Positions 32,280-41,197 of a stretch of 64,000 nt of DNA are shown in pieces. The stretch is taken from NCBI RefSeq assembly GCF_040678635.1, contig NZ_JBFATZ010000017.1:84727-148726 (forward strand), written 5' to 3'. The stretch is from Thermopolyspora sp040678635. Lineage in GTDB: Bacteria > Actinomycetota > Actinomycetes > Streptosporangiales > Streptosporangiaceae. Positions within the stretch are counted from its first letter, which is position 1. The number at the start of each line of letters is the position of its first letter. A program made the translations under genes and the position numbers. The notes under the pieces were generated by a model. It had not been told where the DNA came from and made no database searches. It saw nothing but the letters and a program-made list of their open reading frames with translations.

Positions 32280-32487
32280 CGCCCCTCCAGATCGGCTCCG
32301 ACTCGGTCTGCGGCCGGGCCGGCTTGTACACCTGGCCGCACCGGCACACCCCGCCCCGGTGGGCGAACCAGCCCAGCCGTACCTTGAACCGGCGGCTGCG
32401 GTGCACCCGGGAGTACCCGTTGCCCGCCCCGGCCACGGCGCGCCGCACCCAGCGGCGGCGTCTGACGTGCGCGCACTCAAGAGACAT
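32272..32487 (-). CDS. Small basic cysteine-containing protein between two ALDH genes
   Basis: 71 aa, MSLECAHVRRRRWVRRAVAG, then SRRFKVRLGWFAHRGGVCRC and GQVYKPARPQ. Very basic, with cysteines at 5 and in a CxC near 52. The ATG overlaps the 3' end of the full ALDH gene and its stop overlaps the short ALDH start, so all three are translationally linked. I recognise no family; the cysteines could bind metal with His. Confidence 0.55.
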   Translation of the reverse strand: MSLECAHVRRRRWVRRAVAGAGNGYSRVHRSRRFKVRLGWFAHRGGVCRCGQVYKPARPQTESEPIWRGDE

Positions 32488-33910
32488 CGAGGTACGCCTC
32501 CAGCCCGTGACGCCCGCCCTCGCGCCCGTACCCCGACTCCTTGTAGCCGCCGAACGGCGAGGTCGGGTCGAAGCGGTTGAAGGTGTTGGCCCACACGACG
32601 CCGGCGCGCAGCCGGTCGGCCATCCACAGGATGCGCGAGCCCTTCTCGGTCCAGATGCCCGCCGACAGCCCGTACGGGGTGTTGTTGGCCTTGGCCACCG
32701 CCTCGTCGGGCGTACGGAACGTGAGCACGGACAGCACCGGGCCGAAGATCTCCTCGCGGGCCACGCGGTGCGACTGCGCGACGCCCGTGAAGATCGTCGG
32801 CGGGAACCAGTAGCCCTTCTCGGGGATCGGGCAGGCCGCCGACCAGCGCACCGCGCCCTCGGCCTCCCCGGCCTCGGCGAGCTCGGTGATGCGCGCGAGC
32901 TGCTCGGCCGAGTTGACCGCGCCGACGTCGGTGTTCTTGTCGAGCGGGTCGCCGAGCCGCAGCGTGCCGACGCGCCGCTTGAGCGCCTCAAGCAGCTCCT
33001 GCTCGATCGACTCCTGCACCAGCAGCCGGGATCCGGCGCAGCACACGTGGCCCTGGTTGAAGAAGATGCCGTTGACGACGCCCTCGACGGCCTGGTCGAT
33101 CGGGGCGTCGTCGAAGACGATGTTCGCCGCCTTGCCGCCGAGCTCCAGCGTCAGCCGCTTGGAAGTGCCCGCGACCTGGCGGGCGATCAGCCGCCCGACC
33201 TCGGTGGAGCCGGTGAAGGCGACCTTGTCCACGCCGGGGTGGGCGACGAGCGCGGCGCCGGTGTCGCCCGCGCCGGTGATGATGTTCACCACGCCGGGCG
33301 GCAGCTCCGCCTGGCGGCAGATGTCGGCGAACAGCAGGGCGGTCAGCGGGGTGGTCTCGGCCGGTTTGAGCACGACGGTGTTGCCGCACGCGAGCGCCGG
33401 GGCGACCTTCCACGCGAGCATGAGCAGCGGGAAGTTCCACGGGATCACCTGCGCGGCGACCCCGAGCGGGCGCGGCGAGGGGCCGAATCCCGCGTACGCG
33501 AGCTTGTCGGCCCATCCGGCGTAGTAGAAGAAGTGCGCGGCGACGAGCGGCAGGTCCACGTCCCGCGACTCGCGGATCGGCTTGCCGTTGTCGAGGGTCT
33601 CCAGTACGGCGAGCTCCCGCGAGCGTTCCTGGATGATCCGGGCGATGCGGAAGAGGTACTTGGCCCGCTCGGAGCCGGGCATCCTCCCCCATACCCTGTC
33701 GTACGCCTCGCGGGCGGCGCGGACGGCGCGGTCCACGTCGTCCTCGGCCGCGCACGCGACCTCGGCGAGCGGCTCCTCGGTGGCGGGGTTGACCGTCTTG
33801 AACGCGGGCCCCTTGCCGTCGACGACCTCGCCGCCGATGAACAGCCCGTACGAGGGCCGGATGCTGACGACGTCCCGGGACTCGGGCGCCGGCGCGTAGT
33901 CGAATCGCAT
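32477..33910 (-). CDS. NAD-dependent aldehyde dehydrogenase
   Basis: 477 aa, complete. VIPWNFPLLMLAWKVAPALA (oxyanion Asn in PWNFP), FTGSTEVGRLIA, general base in LTLELGGKAANIV, catalytic cysteine in FFNQGHVCCAGSRL, and EEIFGPVLSV. AAAGGGGGCGG precedes the ATG. It lies 11 nt after deoC and probably oxidises acetaldehyde released by deoxyribose-phosphate aldolase, giving deoxyribose catabolism; the pathway link is inferred from order. Confidence 0.9.
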   Translation of the reverse strand: MRFDYAPAPESRDVVSIRPSYGLFIGGEVVDGKGPAFKTVNPATEEPLAEVACAAEDDVDRAVRAAREAYDRVWGRMPGSERAKYLFRIARIIQERSRELAVLETLDNGKPIRESRDVDLPLVAAHFFYYAGWADKLAYAGFGPSPRPLGVAAQVIPWNFPLLMLAWKVAPALACGNTVVLKPAETTPLTALLFADICRQAELPPGVVNIITGAGDTGAALVAHPGVDKVAFTGSTEVGRLIARQVAGTSKRLTLELGGKAANIVFDDAPIDQAVEGVVNGIFFNQGHVCCAGSRLLVQESIEQELLEALKRRVGTLRLGDPLDKNTDVGAVNSAEQLARITELAEAGEAEGAVRWSAACPIPEKGYWFPPTIFTGVAQSHRVAREEIFGPVLSVLTFRTPDEAVAKANNTPYGLSAGIWTEKGSRILWMADRLRAGVVWANTFNRFDPTSPFGGYKESGYGREGGRHGLEAYLDVS

Positions 33911-33921
33911 GGCCGCCCCCT

Positions 33922-34887
33922 TTAGTCCTGGGTGAAGTAGTCGGCGCCGCCGTACCGGCCGGTGGCGAGCTTCTGACGTTGCATGAGCAGGTCGTTGAGC
34001 AGGCTGGAGGCGCCGATGCGGAACCAATCGGGCGTCAGCCAGTCCTCGCCTGCGGTCTCGTTGACGAGCACCAGGTACTTGATCGCGTCCTTGGCGGTGC
34101 GGATGCCGCCGGCCGCCTTCACGCCGACCATGCGGCCGGTGCGGTCACGGAAGTCGCGTGCGGCCTCCAGCATCACCAGGGTGACGGGGAGGGTGGCGGC
34201 CGGGGAGACCTTGCCGGTGGAGGTCTTGATGAAGTCCGCGCCCGCGAGCATCGCCAGCCAGGAGGCGCGGCGCACGTTGTCGTAGGTGGCGAGCTCGCCG
34301 GTCTCCAGGATCACCTTCAGGTGCGCGCCGTGCTCGCCCTGCGCGCCTGCGGCACGACCGCACGCGGCCTTGGTCGCGACGATCTCCTCGTACACCTTGA
34401 GATAGTCGCCCGCGAGGAACGCGCCCCGGTCGATCACCATGTCGATCTCGTCGGCCCCTGCGGCGACGGCGAGGGCGGTGTCGGCCACCTTCACCTCCAG
34501 GGAGCTGCGCCCGCTGGGGAACGCGGTGGCGACGGCCGCGACCTTGACCGGCGTGCCGCGCAGGGCGGCCACGGCGTCGGCTACCAGATCGGGGTAGACG
34601 CAGACGGCGGCGACGGAGGGCACCGACGGGTCGGCGGGATCGGGATGGACGGCCTTGGCGCACATCGCCCGCACCTTGCCCGGGGTGTCCGCTCCTTCCA
34701 GGGTGGTGAGGTCCACCATCGAGATGGCCGCGTCGAGGGCCTGGGCCTTGGCGGTGGTCTTGATGGATCGGGTGCCGAGGGTCGCCGCTCGCTGGTCCGC
34801 GCCGACTCGGTCCACACCGGGCAGGCCGTGCAGGAAGGCCCGCAGTGTCCCGTTCGAGCCGGCGACCTCCGCGAGGGGAGTAGTCAC
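33922..34887 (-). CDS. deoC: Deoxyribose-phosphate aldolase
   Basis: 321 aa. Cleaves 2-deoxyribose-5-phosphate to glyceraldehyde-3-phosphate and acetaldehyde. Schiff-base lysine in ADFIKTSTGK, second lysine in VGVKAAGGIRTAKDA, plus VCVYPDLV and GADEIDMVIDRG. GTG start with GGGGAGGTG upstream. Actinobacterial members are longer than the E. coli enzyme, as here. First gene of the deoC-ALDH-small ORF-short ALDH operon. 34888-35230 contains the promoter region only. Confidence 0.93.
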   Translation of the reverse strand: MTTPLAEVAGSNGTLRAFLHGLPGVDRVGADQRAATLGTRSIKTTAKAQALDAAISMVDLTTLEGADTPGKVRAMCAKAVHPDPADPSVPSVAAVCVYPDLVADAVAALRGTPVKVAAVATAFPSGRSSLEVKVADTALAVAAGADEIDMVIDRGAFLAGDYLKVYEEIVATKAACGRAAGAQGEHGAHLKVILETGELATYDNVRRASWLAMLAGADFIKTSTGKVSPAATLPVTLVMLEAARDFRDRTGRMVGVKAAGGIRTAKDAIKYLVLVNETAGEDWLTPDWFRIGASSLLNDLLMQRQKLATGRYGGADYFTQD

Positions 34888-35230
34888 TGTTGACACCTCC
34901 CCAGCATTGCCGACGATGGCAATGGTTTCCAAACCGGGACCGGCCCAGGAGAGGCCCCGGTTTTCGGCAACTTCCGACGAGAGGCATGCCGACCAGGTCA
35001 TCGACCGTCCGCCGCCGCCCCGCCGACCGGTGCGGGCGTTGCGCCGACCCGCCCGTACGTAACGGGCATAAGGCACCTTAGGCCGTTACTTCGCCCGCCT
35101 AAGCAGCCTTATGCCGACGCTGCCCGGTCATGGAGCGATAGATAGGGAATGCGCCCGATGTGGGCCGGGGGGCCCTACCCCGAGTCTGGAGATGTCGGAA
35201 AAGGCAGAGGCCAGAGCGAGGAGATCCCCC

Positions 35231-35398
35231 GTGGACACGGAATTCCGGTACGAGATCATGAAGGGCCGATCGGCCGACCTGTACGAGGAGGCGGCCGAGT
35301 ACCGCCGGGCGCGCGAGGCGCAGGCCGCCCGCAAAGAGCACCACCGCGACGGACGGTGGCGCCTGCGCGCGGTCTTCGGCAAGCGGCGCACCTCGTGA
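35231..35398 (+). CDS. Small conserved hypothetical protein
   Basis: 55 aa from GTG (GAGGAG at 8 nt). Starts VDTEFRYEIMKGRSADLYEE and continues as a charged helix ending in FGKRRTS. Such short Glu/Arg helix proteins are common before large regulators in actinomycetes. An ATG 13 codons upstream lacks a ribosome site. No function is known. Confidence 0.6.
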   Translation: MDTEFRYEIMKGRSADLYEEAAEYRRAREAQAARKEHHRDGRWRLRAVFGKRRTS

Positions 35399-35521
35399 TC
35401 CCCCGCATGCCGCCCGGCCGGGCGCTCCCTCCCGGCCGGGCCGTCCGCCCTCCGTGAGCCGCGTTCCGCTGCGGGAAAAACGGGAAGAAAACGCCACCGG
35501 GCACGTGACAAGCTGGAGGGC

Positions 35522-38410
35522 ATGCTGGGCCGGGCCGTGAGCCCCGTCTTCGTCGGGCGGGAAGAAGAACTGGCGAACCTCCTCGACACCTTCGACCGGG
35601 CGCGGCGGCGCGAGGCGTCGGCGGTGCTCGTCGGCGGCGAGGCCGGCGTCGGCAAGACCCGCCTGGTCGCCCGGTTCGCCGAGCTGGCGGCCGAGCGGGG
35701 GGCGCGGGTGCTGGTCGGCGGCTGCGTCGAGCTGTCCACCGAGGGCCTCGCGTACGCGCCGTTCACCGCCGCCCTCCGCCAGCTCGTACGGGAGACCGGG
35801 ACCGGCGAGATCACCGCGCTGCTCCCGGACGGCGCGGCCCGCGACCTGGCCCGCCTGCTGCCCGAGTTCGGCGAGCCCACCGGCGGCGACCGCGAGACCG
35901 ACACCGGCCGGGCGCGGCTGTTCGAGCAGTTCCTCACCCTGCTGGAACGCCTGGCCGAAAAACGCCCGGTGCTGCTCGTCATCGAGGACGTGCACTGGGC
36001 GGACCGTTCCAGCCGCGACCTGATCGCCTTCCTCAGCCGCAACCTGCTCACGCCGCAGGTGGTGATGCTGCTCACCTACCGCTCCGACGAGCTGCACCGG
36101 CAGCACCCGCTGCGCCCGGTGCTCGCCCGGCTCGCCCGCATCGAGGGCGTGCTGCGCATGGAGCTGCCCCGCCTCACCCGCGACGAGGTCGCCGCGCAGA
36201 TGGCCGGCATCCTCGGCACGGTCCCCGAGTACGCCCGCGTCAGCGACGTCTACCAGCGCAGCGAGGGCATCCCCCTGTTCGTCGAGGCGATGGTCGACTG
36301 CGACGACGAGGACGAGTGCACGGTGCCCTCCTCCCTGCACGACTTGATCATCGCCGCCTTCGAGCGGCTGCCCGAGGAGACCCAGCGCGTGCTGCGCGTC
36401 GCCGCCGCCGGCGGCACCCGGGTCGGGCACGCGCTGCTCGCCGCCGTCAGCGGCCTGTCCGACGTGGACCTGGAGGACGCGCTGCGGCCCGCGATCGCCG
36501 CCAACGTCATCCTGATCGCCGACGGGGACGCCTACGCGTTCCGGCACTCGCTGATCCGCGAGGCCGTCCACGAGGAGCTGCTGCCCGGCGAGCACATCCG
36601 GCTGCACGCCCGCTTCGCCGAGGAGATCGAGCGGGACCGCGGCCTCGTCCCGCCCGGCCGGGCCGCCTTCGAGATCGCCCACCACTGGTATTCGGCGCGC
36701 GACGACGTGTGGGCGCTCATCGCGGCCTGGGAGGCGGCCGGCGAGGCGGCGAAGACGTTCGCCTACACCGAGCAGATCCAGTTGCTCGAACGCGTGCTGA
36801 CGCTATGGGACAAGGTGCCCGACGCCGCCGAACGCCTCGGCACCGATCACGCGGGCGTGCTCGACCTCGCCTCGGAGGCCGCCCTCGCCTGCGGCGAGCT
36901 CGAACGCGGCATCAAATTCGTCAACGCCGCGCTCGGCCTGCTCGACGAGGGCGCCCAGGCCGAGCGGGTGGCGATGCTGCTGGTCCGCCGCTCCCAGCTC
37001 AGCGTGCAGAAGGGCCGGCCGTTGCTGGCGGACCTGCGCCGGGCGGCGGACCTGGTGCCGCTGCCGAGCGCGGCGCGGGCGCACGTGCTGGAACAGCTCA
37101 GCCGGCAGATCATGCTCGGCACCGACGTGGTGGAGGGGGCGGCGCTCGTCCAGGAGGCGCTGCGGATCGCCCGCGAACTGGGCGACGAGTGCCTCCAGTG
37201 CGACCTACTGCTCGATCTCAGCATCGGGCAGTGCCTCGGCGGCGATCCGGAGGAGGCGCTGGCCACCAACCGCACGGCGCTGGAGATCGCGCAGCGGGTC
37301 GGCTCCGGGCGGCAGATGCTGCGGGCGCTGTGCAACTCGGTGGACGTGCTGAACAACCTGGGCCGCACCGAGGAGGCGCTGAAGCTGGCCGACGAGGCCG
37401 AGACGCTGGCGCGCGAGTACGGGCGGCACCGGGTCCAGGGCATCTTCGCGGTGGGCAACCGGGCGGAGACGCTGGAGGCGACGGCCCGGTGGGACGAGGC
37501 CGAGACGCGGATCGAGCACGCCCTGGCGCTGGATCCGACCGCGCTGCACCGCCACCACCTGTTGCGCGTACGGTGTGACATCGCGTTGGCGAGGGGCGAC
37601 GCCGACCTGGCCGAGCGCATTCTGCGCGAGGTCGGCGCGCTGGGACCGCCGGCGGCGTTCACGCAGGACGCGGAGACCAACGTCAGGCTGCTGATGGGCT
37701 GGCATCTGCTCCGGGGCGACGCCGCCGGGGCCGCCGCGGCCGCGCACGCGTTCCTCGCCCTGCGCCCGCCGTCCAGCAAGGCGATGCTCGGCTGGCGGCT
37801 GCTCACCCAGGTCGAGGAGGTGTGCTGGACGATGGCCGCCGTCGATCCGGCCGGGGCCGCGGCGCTGCGGGGGCGGGCCGACGCGGTCGTCGAGGAGATG
37901 CGGACCGGGGGGCCGGTCGGGGAGGCGTACCGCTTGGCCTACCGGGGGGAGTTCGACGCGGCCGCCGTCGCCTGGGACCGGCTCGGGCGGCCGTACATGC
38001 GGGCCAAGGCGCTCACCCGCGCGGCGCACGCCGTCGCCCGCGCCGGGGACCGGGACGGCGCGGCGGCCCGGCTTCGCGAGGCGCTGCCGCTGGTCGCGCC
38101 GCTCGGGGCCCGGCCGCTGATCGCCGACATCGAGGCGCTGGCGCGGCGCGTCGGGGCGACGCTCCTGGGGGACGGAGAGGCGGACGGCGGCGCGGCGAAC
38201 CGCCGCAGGGACGGCGGCGAGCTCACGCCGCGCGAGCGGGAGGTGCTCCGACTGGTGGCGCTGGGCCGCTCCAACCGGGACATCGCGGACGAGCTGTTCA
38301 TCTCGACCAAGACCGTGAGCGTGCACGTGTCCAAGATCCTCGCCAAGCTCGGCGTCTCCAGCCGCGGCGAGGCCGCCGCCACCGCGCACCGCCAAGCCCT
38401 GCTCAACTGA
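35522..38410 (+). CDS. LAL-type (large ATP-binding LuxR) regulator
   Basis: 962 aa. N-terminal AAA/STAND ATPase: FVGREEELANLLDTF, Walker A GGEAGVGKTRLV (about 38-49), Walker B LLVIEDVHWAD; then a long TPR-like helical region; C-terminal LuxR HTH (LTPREREVLRLVALGRSNRD, IADELFISTKTVSVHVSKIL). Typical LAL length and order. A GTG five codons in has a better-spaced ribosome site than the ATG. Often controls specialised metabolism or carbon use; target here unknown. Confidence 0.88.
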   Translation: MLGRAVSPVFVGREEELANLLDTFDRARRREASAVLVGGEAGVGKTRLVARFAELAAERGARVLVGGCVELSTEGLAYAPFTAALRQLVRETGTGEITALLPDGAARDLARLLPEFGEPTGGDRETDTGRARLFEQFLTLLERLAEKRPVLLVIEDVHWADRSSRDLIAFLSRNLLTPQVVMLLTYRSDELHRQHPLRPVLARLARIEGVLRMELPRLTRDEVAAQMAGILGTVPEYARVSDVYQRSEGIPLFVEAMVDCDDEDECTVPSSLHDLIIAAFERLPEETQRVLRVAAAGGTRVGHALLAAVSGLSDVDLEDALRPAIAANVILIADGDAYAFRHSLIREAVHEELLPGEHIRLHARFAEEIERDRGLVPPGRAAFEIAHHWYSARDDVWALIAAWEAAGEAAKTFAYTEQIQLLERVLTLWDKVPDAAERLGTDHAGVLDLASEAALACGELERGIKFVNAALGLLDEGAQAERVAMLLVRRSQLSVQKGRPLLADLRRAADLVPLPSAARAHVLEQLSRQIMLGTDVVEGAALVQEALRIARELGDECLQCDLLLDLSIGQCLGGDPEEALATNRTALEIAQRVGSGRQMLRALCNSVDVLNNLGRTEEALKLADEAETLAREYGRHRVQGIFAVGNRAETLEATARWDEAETRIEHALALDPTALHRHHLLRVRCDIALARGDADLAERILREVGALGPPAAFTQDAETNVRLLMGWHLLRGDAAGAAAAAHAFLALRPPSSKAMLGWRLLTQVEEVCWTMAAVDPAGAAALRGRADAVVEEMRTGGPVGEAYRLAYRGEFDAAAVAWDRLGRPYMRAKALTRAAHAVARAGDRDGAAARLREALPLVAPLGARPLIADIEALARRVGATLLGDGEADGGAANRRRDGGELTPREREVLRLVALGRSNRDIADELFISTKTVSVHVSKILAKLGVSSRGEAAATAHRQALLN

Positions 38411-38794
38411 GCGGCCGGGGCTCTCGGGGGTCGCCCGTGCGCCTCCGTACGGGCGGCATCTGGGCGGCGGCGTCGTGCTGGGAAGCCCGAAGGTTTCCGT
38501 GGGCGATTCCGGGTTGACTCGTGCAGTCCGCCCAATTCTTTCTGAACCCGACTTCATCGGACTTGGGGGATAAGGGCATTCGGCGGGGGCACGGTGGCCG
38601 CTGAGGCACGTGTTCGTGCCGGGGCCGTTTCGAGGCCATCGCGCGGCGCGCCGGGGTGCCGCCGTGCGGACGCCCGGCCGCTGGAGCCGATGGCCCGTGT
38701 GCCTTTTCTTGGCGAGCAGATCGCGGCCTGCGTTCGCCGATTCGTCTTCCGTGTTCCCGGCGTACCAGGTCGCGTGCCGACCGAAAGGATGATC
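38411..38794. other. Intergenic, no gene seen
   Basis: 384 bp between the LAL gene and the small ORF. GAAAGGA at 38783-38789 is the ribosome site of the next gene. No convincing coding region, repeat or terminator. Confidence 0.4.
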
Positions 38795-38956
38795 ATGACG
38801 AGGAGATCGGAAGCGGAACTCGTGGCGGAGGCCGTGGACATCCACGACTGGGGCCCGACCGAGCCGGACGAGGAGCAGGTCCTGGTCTCGCTGGGTTACG
38901 TCCTCAACCCGGAGACCGGCGTCTACGAGCGAAGGCCCAACGGACGGAGGACCTGA
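38795..38956 (+). CDS. Small acidic hypothetical protein
   Basis: 53 aa, MTRRSEAELVAEAVDIHDWG then EPDEEQVLVSLGYVLNPETG. Ends 1 nt before the next start, so it is co-translated with the CHAP protein. Small soluble protein; possibly an immunity or chaperone-like partner, but nothing in the sequence shows this. Confidence 0.6.
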   Translation: MTRRSEAELVAEAVDIHDWGPTEPDEEQVLVSLGYVLNPETGVYERRPNGRRT

Positions 38957-38957
38957 C

Positions 38958-39677
38958 ATGACGGCGGAGAAGATGGTGGCCCGGGCGAGCGACGACCTCG
39001 GCCTGTCGGGGCGGCCGAATCACATCACCCGCTGGTACGCGGCCCGGCACGGCTCGGAGTTCCTGGAGGCGCCCTGGTGCGACATGGCCGTCACCTACTG
39101 GGCGCGGCACTCCGACAACGCCGCCGCGGTGCTGCCGAACGGGGATCGCGCCTACACCGTGTGGCACGCGCAGGACGGCGAGAAGCTGGGCCGCTGGCAT
39201 CCGGGGACCGCCGCGAGGATCAAACAGTTCGCGCGTCCCGGCGCGCTGGTGTTCTTCGACTGGGGCGGCACCGACTCCATCGGCCGGATCGATCACATCG
39301 GCATCGTCGAGCGGAACCTCGGCGACGGCCGAGTGCAGACGATCGAGGGCAACACCGGTGACGCGTGCAAGCGACGGGTCCGGGACTCGTCGGTGATCGC
39401 CGGGTTCTGGAACCCGGACTACGGGGAGACCGAAAGCTGGACGGAGGCCATCGTGAGAGAACTCCCGCTGCTCAGGCAGGGCGACCAGGGACAGCACGTG
39501 CGCACGATGCACTACCTGATGATCGCCAGAAACGTGCCGGGACTGGCCGGCGTGAGCGACAGCACCTTCACCCCGGCCCACTCCATGGGCATCCGCGACC
39601 TGCAGAAGGCCGCGGGCATCGAGGTCGACGGCGTCGTCGGGCCACAGACCTGGCCCGTCCTGCTCTCCGTGCACTGA
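38958..39677 (+). CDS. CHAP-domain amidase with peptidoglycan-binding domain
   Basis: 239 aa. CHAP domain in residues 5-150 with catalytic Cys in APWCDMAVTYW (C41) and His in GRIDHIGIVE (about 115), then a PG_binding_1 domain at the C-terminus (LPLLRQGDQGQHVRTMHYLM; GIEVDGVVGPQTWPVLL). No signal peptide is visible, which is common for this group in actinomycetes; export route uncertain. Likely cuts peptidoglycan cross-links or acts on phage or competitor walls. Confidence 0.82.
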   Translation: MTAEKMVARASDDLGLSGRPNHITRWYAARHGSEFLEAPWCDMAVTYWARHSDNAAAVLPNGDRAYTVWHAQDGEKLGRWHPGTAARIKQFARPGALVFFDWGGTDSIGRIDHIGIVERNLGDGRVQTIEGNTGDACKRRVRDSSVIAGFWNPDYGETESWTEAIVRELPLLRQGDQGQHVRTMHYLMIARNVPGLAGVSDSTFTPAHSMGIRDLQKAAGIEVDGVVGPQTWPVLLSVH

Positions 39678-40119
39678 GCCGCGCGGCGTCGACGCCGGCC
39701 ATCGATATCGCCCATTGATACCGGCCATTGATACCGGCCACGGCCCGGCGGGCCCGCACGCCCGCCGGGCCGGCGCCGCGCCTCGTGGCTCGGCGGGCAT
39801 GGCCGTGGCCGCTGAAGGGGCCCGCCGTCGGCGCGGTCGTCGTCTTCGGGCGGTCGGCTCCGGGACAGGGGCTCCGGGCAAGGACATCGGGACAAGGGCA
39901 TCGTCGAGCATGCCTGGATCGCGTCGGCGTGATGGGGCGACCGCTCACCTCGCCGCCTGATCGCGTTGTACGTCGCCGGGCGTTTCACCGTCCCCGAGAC
40001 GCAGGCCGCGCCCACGGCCGCCTGCACGTCCCGGCATGCCCCGCGTTCGCCGCCAGGGCACTGCCGGGGTCGCCTCTCGGGCTGATCGGCGCGTTCTCAT
40101 CCGTTCGGGCCGTCGGGCC
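39678..40119. repeat. Intergenic region with a short tandem repeat
   Basis: Between the CHAP gene and the GDT1 gene (convergent). At about 39698-39742 the unit CCATTGATACCGGC occurs in tandem, two good copies and one variant copy (CCATCGATATCGCC). No gene is supported in the 442 bp. Confidence 0.5.
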
Positions 40120-40692
40120 TCATACCGCGCCCAGCGCCTCGGCGATGAGGACGACGCCGAAGACGGCGAAGGCGGCGGCGGCGCCGTACCGGACGAACCT
40201 CTCGGGCAGGTGACGGCCGAGCAGGGTGCCGGCGAGGATGGCGAGGGCGTCGGCGGCGACCATGCCGACGGTGGAGCCGATCCAGGTGCCGAGCCAGCCG
40301 TGTCGCGTGGCGAGGGTGATCGTGGCGAGCATGGTCTTGTCGCCGAGCTCGCTGAGGAAGAACGCCGTGCTCACGGCGAGCAGGGCGCTGCCGGTGGCGC
40401 GGGTGGCCTTGGAGGACTCGTCCTCGCTCAGTTCGTCGCCGCGCAGCGTCCACAGCGCGAAGCCGAGGAACGCCACGCCCGCCGCGATGGTGATCGCCGT
40501 GGTGGGCAGCGCCTCGCCGATCACGCCGCCGAGGGCGACGCTGAACAGGTGCACGACGGTCGTCGCGATCGTGATGCCGGTGATCACGAGCAGGGGGCGG
40601 TACCGCAGGGCGAAGGTCATCGCCATGAGCTGGCTCTTGTCGCCGAGTTCGGCCACGAAGATCACGGCCAGGCTGATCCAGAAAGCTTCCAC
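40120..40692 (-). CDS. GDT1/TMEM165 (UPF0016) family Mn2+ exporter
   Basis: 190 aa, six transmembrane helices in two repeats, each with the E-x-G-D-K-(S/T) signature: AELGDKSQLMAM (about residue 15) and SELGDKTMLATI (about 113). These acidic motifs carry Mn2+ or Ca2+ across the membrane. GTG start with GGAAGGGCG upstream. A yybP-ykoY Mn riboswitch lies in the 5' leader, which supports manganese export induced by excess Mn. Confidence 0.92.
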   Translation of the reverse strand: MEAFWISLAVIFVAELGDKSQLMAMTFALRYRPLLVITGITIATTVVHLFSVALGGVIGEALPTTAITIAAGVAFLGFALWTLRGDELSEDESSKATRATGSALLAVSTAFFLSELGDKTMLATITLATRHGWLGTWIGSTVGMVAADALAILAGTLLGRHLPERFVRYGAAAAFAVFGVVLIAEALGAV

Positions 40693-40784
40693 CGGGGGCG
40701 CCCTTCCATCGGGTGCGGCCGGGCCTCGACGACGCCCCGGGGAGTGTTCGGGCACGACGGCTTCGGCCCGGCAGCGTTTGCGTA

Positions 40785-40912
40785 CGTTGCCAGGCCGAAG
40801 GTCTCGTCCGCCCGTCCATGTGCGGGCCCGCGTGACCGGGCGCCCGGCCTTGGTACGGCCCGGCGCCAGTATGTCGATCACGCGATTGGGACTACTCCCC
40901 TTCGGTGTTCTC
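40785..40912 (-). promoter_or_regulatory. yybP-ykoY manganese riboswitch
   Basis: On the minus strand the leader contains GGGGAGTAG (40900-40892), CATACT (40873-40868) and GAGACCTT (40805-40798), the conserved loops and Mn-binding core of the yybP-ykoY class, with GC-rich helices between them. It is about 95 nt upstream of the GDT1-type gene. Mn2+ binding should allow expression. Confidence 0.8.
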
Positions 40913-41197
40913 TGAAACTAACATCCCCCGCCGGGCGAGGATTCCCCGGGCATGGGTAAAGCCCGGCGAATGCCGTCCGAGAAGGTGCGGTTCACTGCCG
41001 ATATGACCGACCTCCGCCCCGGTCGCAGTCCCGCCGCGACCAACGGCGCCTGACGGCACCAGAAGGTCGGCCGCCGGTTGGCGGCCCCGTCGGGGGGTGC
41101 CGGCTCGTTGCGGCATCGGTCGCCCCCCGCAGGGCCGCAGAGCCCGGCCGGAGGCGATTTCGGCCCCATATGCCCAGGTCACCGGGTCAGCGCGGGC

